DNA of 43,489 nucleotides. Source: Lentilactobacillus hilgardii DSM 20176 = ATCC 8290. GTDB taxonomy: Bacteria > Bacillota > Bacilli > Lactobacillales > Lactobacillaceae. The notes under the pieces are model-generated. The model saw nothing but the letters and a program-made list of their open reading frames with translations. It searched no databases and was not told the origin of the DNA. Shown piece by piece: positions 41,772 to 43,489 of this stretch. How positions within the stretch are numbered: the stretch's first letter is position 1; each line of letters opens with the position of its first letter. Location: positions 240,368 through 283,856 of the forward strand of contig NZ_GG669992.1 in the NCBI RefSeq assembly GCF_000159315.1, in the 5' to 3' direction. A program made the translations under genes and the position numbers.

Positions 41772-42755
41772 ATGACTCAAAAACTGACTAAAATTGGTAA
41801 AACTGATATTTTATCTACGCCGCTTGGATTGGGAACTAATGCCGTGGGTGGCTACAACCTTTTTCCGGATTTAAAGGATGAAACCGGGGTGGAAATTGTC
41901 AGAGCAGGATTGGAAAACGGTATTACGTTACTGGACACAGCTTATGTATATGGATTAGGACATTCCGAAGAATTGGTTGGACAGGCGATGAAAGATTTTG
42001 ATCGTAGTCATATTATTTTGGCAACCAAGGGTGCCCATGATTTTTCGACAGGTGAAGAAGTCATTAAGAATGATCCGAAGTTTTTGACTGAACAGGTTGA
42101 AGCCAGTCTTAAACGGTTGAAAACGGATTATCTTGATATTTATTATATTCATTTTCCGGATAAGACAACACCTAAAGCTGAAGCAGTGGGTGCGCTTCAA
42201 AGGCTTCGTGAGCAAGGGAAAATCAAAGCAATCGGGTTATCAAATTTCAGTTTGGATCAAATTAAGGAAGCTAATGCGGATGGGTACGTTGATGTTGTTG
42301 AAGATGAATTTAGTTTACTCCATCAGGATAATGCTCAAACAATGATGCCTTATCTAAAGGCAAACCAAATCAGCTTTGTGCCATATTTTCCACTTGCATC
42401 GGGACTACTCACCGGCAAATATGACCAAGCAGTTTCGTTTGCAGGTGATGATATTAGAAGCCAAATTGCAGATTTTAAGAAACCGCGTTTTGATGAGGCG
42501 TTAAAAGCGATTGATAGAATTCGACCAGTTGCACAAGCATATGACGCAACGGTCACACAAATTGTGTTGGCATGGTATATGCAGAATCCACTTATTAGTG
42601 TTGTTATTCCGGGAGCCAAACGCCCCACACAAGTTATCAACAATGCAAAGGCAATGGCGATTGATCTTACAAAAGATGATTATCAAAAAATCGATGATGC
42701 TTTTTCTTGGTTCAAAGATGAAGACAGCGGTAAATCCTTGGCAGATCCTGACTAA
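41772..42755 (+). CDS. Aldo/keto reductase
   Basis: NADPH-dependent carbonyl reductase of the AKR superfamily, 327 aa from ATG 41772 (GGAGG six bases upstream; ATG 41769 is only three bases away). The catalytic tetrad is visible: Asp and Tyr in LLDTAYVYGLGHSEELVG near residue 55, Lys in IILATKGAHDF near 83, His in YLDIYYIHFPDK near 123. The cofactor site IKAIGLSNFSLDQI and the C-terminal SVVIPGAKRPTQVINNAKA are typical of AKRs. Substrate is unknown; the setting beside dehydrogenases suggests general aldehyde detoxification. Confidence 0.9.
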   Translation: MTQKLTKIGKTDILSTPLGLGTNAVGGYNLFPDLKDETGVEIVRAGLENGITLLDTAYVYGLGHSEELVGQAMKDFDRSHIILATKGAHDFSTGEEVIKNDPKFLTEQVEASLKRLKTDYLDIYYIHFPDKTTPKAEAVGALQRLREQGKIKAIGLSNFSLDQIKEANADGYVDVVEDEFSLLHQDNAQTMMPYLKANQISFVPYFPLASGLLTGKYDQAVSFAGDDIRSQIADFKKPRFDEALKAIDRIRPVAQAYDATVTQIVLAWYMQNPLISVVIPGAKRPTQVINNAKAMAIDLTKDDYQKIDDAFSWFKDEDSGKSLADPD

Positions 42756-42864
42756 CTGTTTAATAACCTCTTTTGACTGATCCTTCATGTTACTTGAAAT
42801 AACCTGGACAATCAAGTTATGCTGTTGGTAACTTAAGATTAGTCGAGAGGAAGGGTTGGACGAA

Positions 42865-43489
42865 ATGAAAATTGGATTTATTGGATCGGGGAATATTGGC
42901 CGTAATCTTGCTAGGTTAGCCGTTAAAAATGGTTATGATGTTATCATGAGCAATTCTCGGGATCCAGAGACACTTAATGATTTGGTTTCAGAGCTTGGTC
43001 CCCACGCAAAGGCTGCTTGGGCAAAAGATGCTGCAGAGCAGGGAGACCTTGTTGTCGTCACAATTCCGTTGAAAAATTATCGTCAGGTACCCGTTGGGCC
43101 ACTAAAAGGCAAAACGGTTATTGATACAATGAACTATTATCCTTCCAGAGACGGGCATATTTCAGAGCTCGATAGTGGCAGTACAACCACAAGTGAACTT
43201 TTACAGGCTCATTTGCCCGAATCAAAAGTTGTCAAAGCGTTTAATTCGATCATTGCCGGTGAATTGATTTCAACGTCGTTGCCGAAGAGTAACCCAAATA
43301 GGCGGGCGTTACCAATTGCTGGCAATGATTCAAAGGCAAAAGAAACGGTAGCATCATTAATCAATCAGTTTGGATTTGATGTTTACGATGCCGGGTCATT
43401 GCACGAAGGCTTTCGTTTTCAAAACGGGACACCTGCTTATGTTATCAGGGCAAATAAGAATCAGCTGATTGCAGCTTTAGAGAAAGCAT
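42865..43489 (+). CDS. NADPH-dependent F420 reductase-like oxidoreductase (partial)
   Basis: The open frame runs off the window after about 208 codons. The N-terminal Rossmann motif KIGFIGSGNIGRNLARLA (GxGxxG) and the segment VVVTIPLKNYRQVP belong to the NADP oxidoreductase, coenzyme F420-dependent-like family (NAD-binding domain 2). KTVIDTMNYYPSRDG and VVKAFNSIIAGEL are typical of that family. The ribosome binding site GAGAGGAAGG precedes ATG. In lactobacilli, which lack F420, such proteins act as NAD(P)H oxidoreductases of unknown substrate. Confidence 0.8.
   Translation, partial: MKIGFIGSGNIGRNLARLAVKNGYDVIMSNSRDPETLNDLVSELGPHAKAAWAKDAAEQGDLVVVTIPLKNYRQVPVGPLKGKTVIDTMNYYPSRDGHISELDSGSTTTSELLQAHLPESKVVKAFNSIIAGELISTSLPKSNPNRRALPIAGNDSKAKETVASLINQFGFDVYDAGSLHEGFRFQNGTPAYVIRANKNQLIAALEKA

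Overview
The window reads as the origin-proximal chromosome of a lactic acid bacterium of the family Lactobacillaceae (low-GC Firmicute). The order yaaA-recF-gyrB-gyrA ... rpsF-ssb-rpsR-gdpP-rplI-dnaB ... walRKHIJ-htrA-rlmH is the classical segment following dnaA-dnaN. Nearly all core genes lie on the plus strand, as expected for one replichore leaving oriC. A heterofermentative Lentilactobacillus-like species is a guess from general protein character only.

Layout. 1-286: spacer after dnaN (not in the window). 287-6234: yaaA, recF, gyrB, gyrA, with a parS-like site before gyrA. 6381-7490: an FMN-dependent lactate-oxidase-like gene as a separate unit. 7611-13093: the rpsF-ssb-rpsR operon, c-di-AMP phosphodiesterase gdpP, rplI and replicative helicase dnaB. 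13226-25249: a ~12 kb integrated satellite (phage-inducible-island-like) in the 3' end of tRNA-Lys(CTT). It has a tyrosine integrase, a divergent repressor/Cro-like pair, an excisionase-like protein, a Rha-like protein, small phage-type genes, a frameshifted PrimPol primase, a D5-type helicase followed by a striking 14-copy iteron array (TGGAACY), then three small genes, a gene-poor repeat-rich stretch with two candidate small RNAs, a stand-alone BRCT protein and the second attachment site. 25237-33601: tRNA-Lys, the walRKHIJ two-component operon, htrA, a dense DnaA-box cluster, and rlmH. 33626-43489: accessory metabolism: a uracil-DNA-glycosylase-like protein; two TPP riboswitches controlling a YkoE-type transporter component and an allantoinase-like hydrolase plus NCS1 permease; a YczE-like membrane protein; a fluoride riboswitch with paired crcB genes; a YitT protein; a second parS-like site; a decayed short-chain dehydrogenase; an aldo/keto reductase; and a truncated NAD(P)-binding oxidoreductase at the edge.

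How it works together. The core genes cover recombination repair (recF), supercoiling (gyrAB), ssDNA binding and helicase loading (ssb, dnaB), ribosome assembly, c-di-AMP turnover and cell-wall stress signalling (wal, htrA). The parS-like sites and the DnaA boxes are chromosome-maintenance signals close to the origin. The satellite has its own integration, regulation and replication modules but no recognisable capsid or packaging genes, so it would need a helper phage. Its right half looks like layered remains of older elements.

The strongest candidates for something undescribed are the TGGAACY array after the satellite helicase, the duplicated TGCACCY segments and paired small-RNA signals in the gene-poor region, the ten-site DnaA-box cluster before rlmH, and the TPP-riboswitch-controlled cyclic amidohydrolase/NCS1 operon. 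All calls come from reading the sequence; no database search was run.
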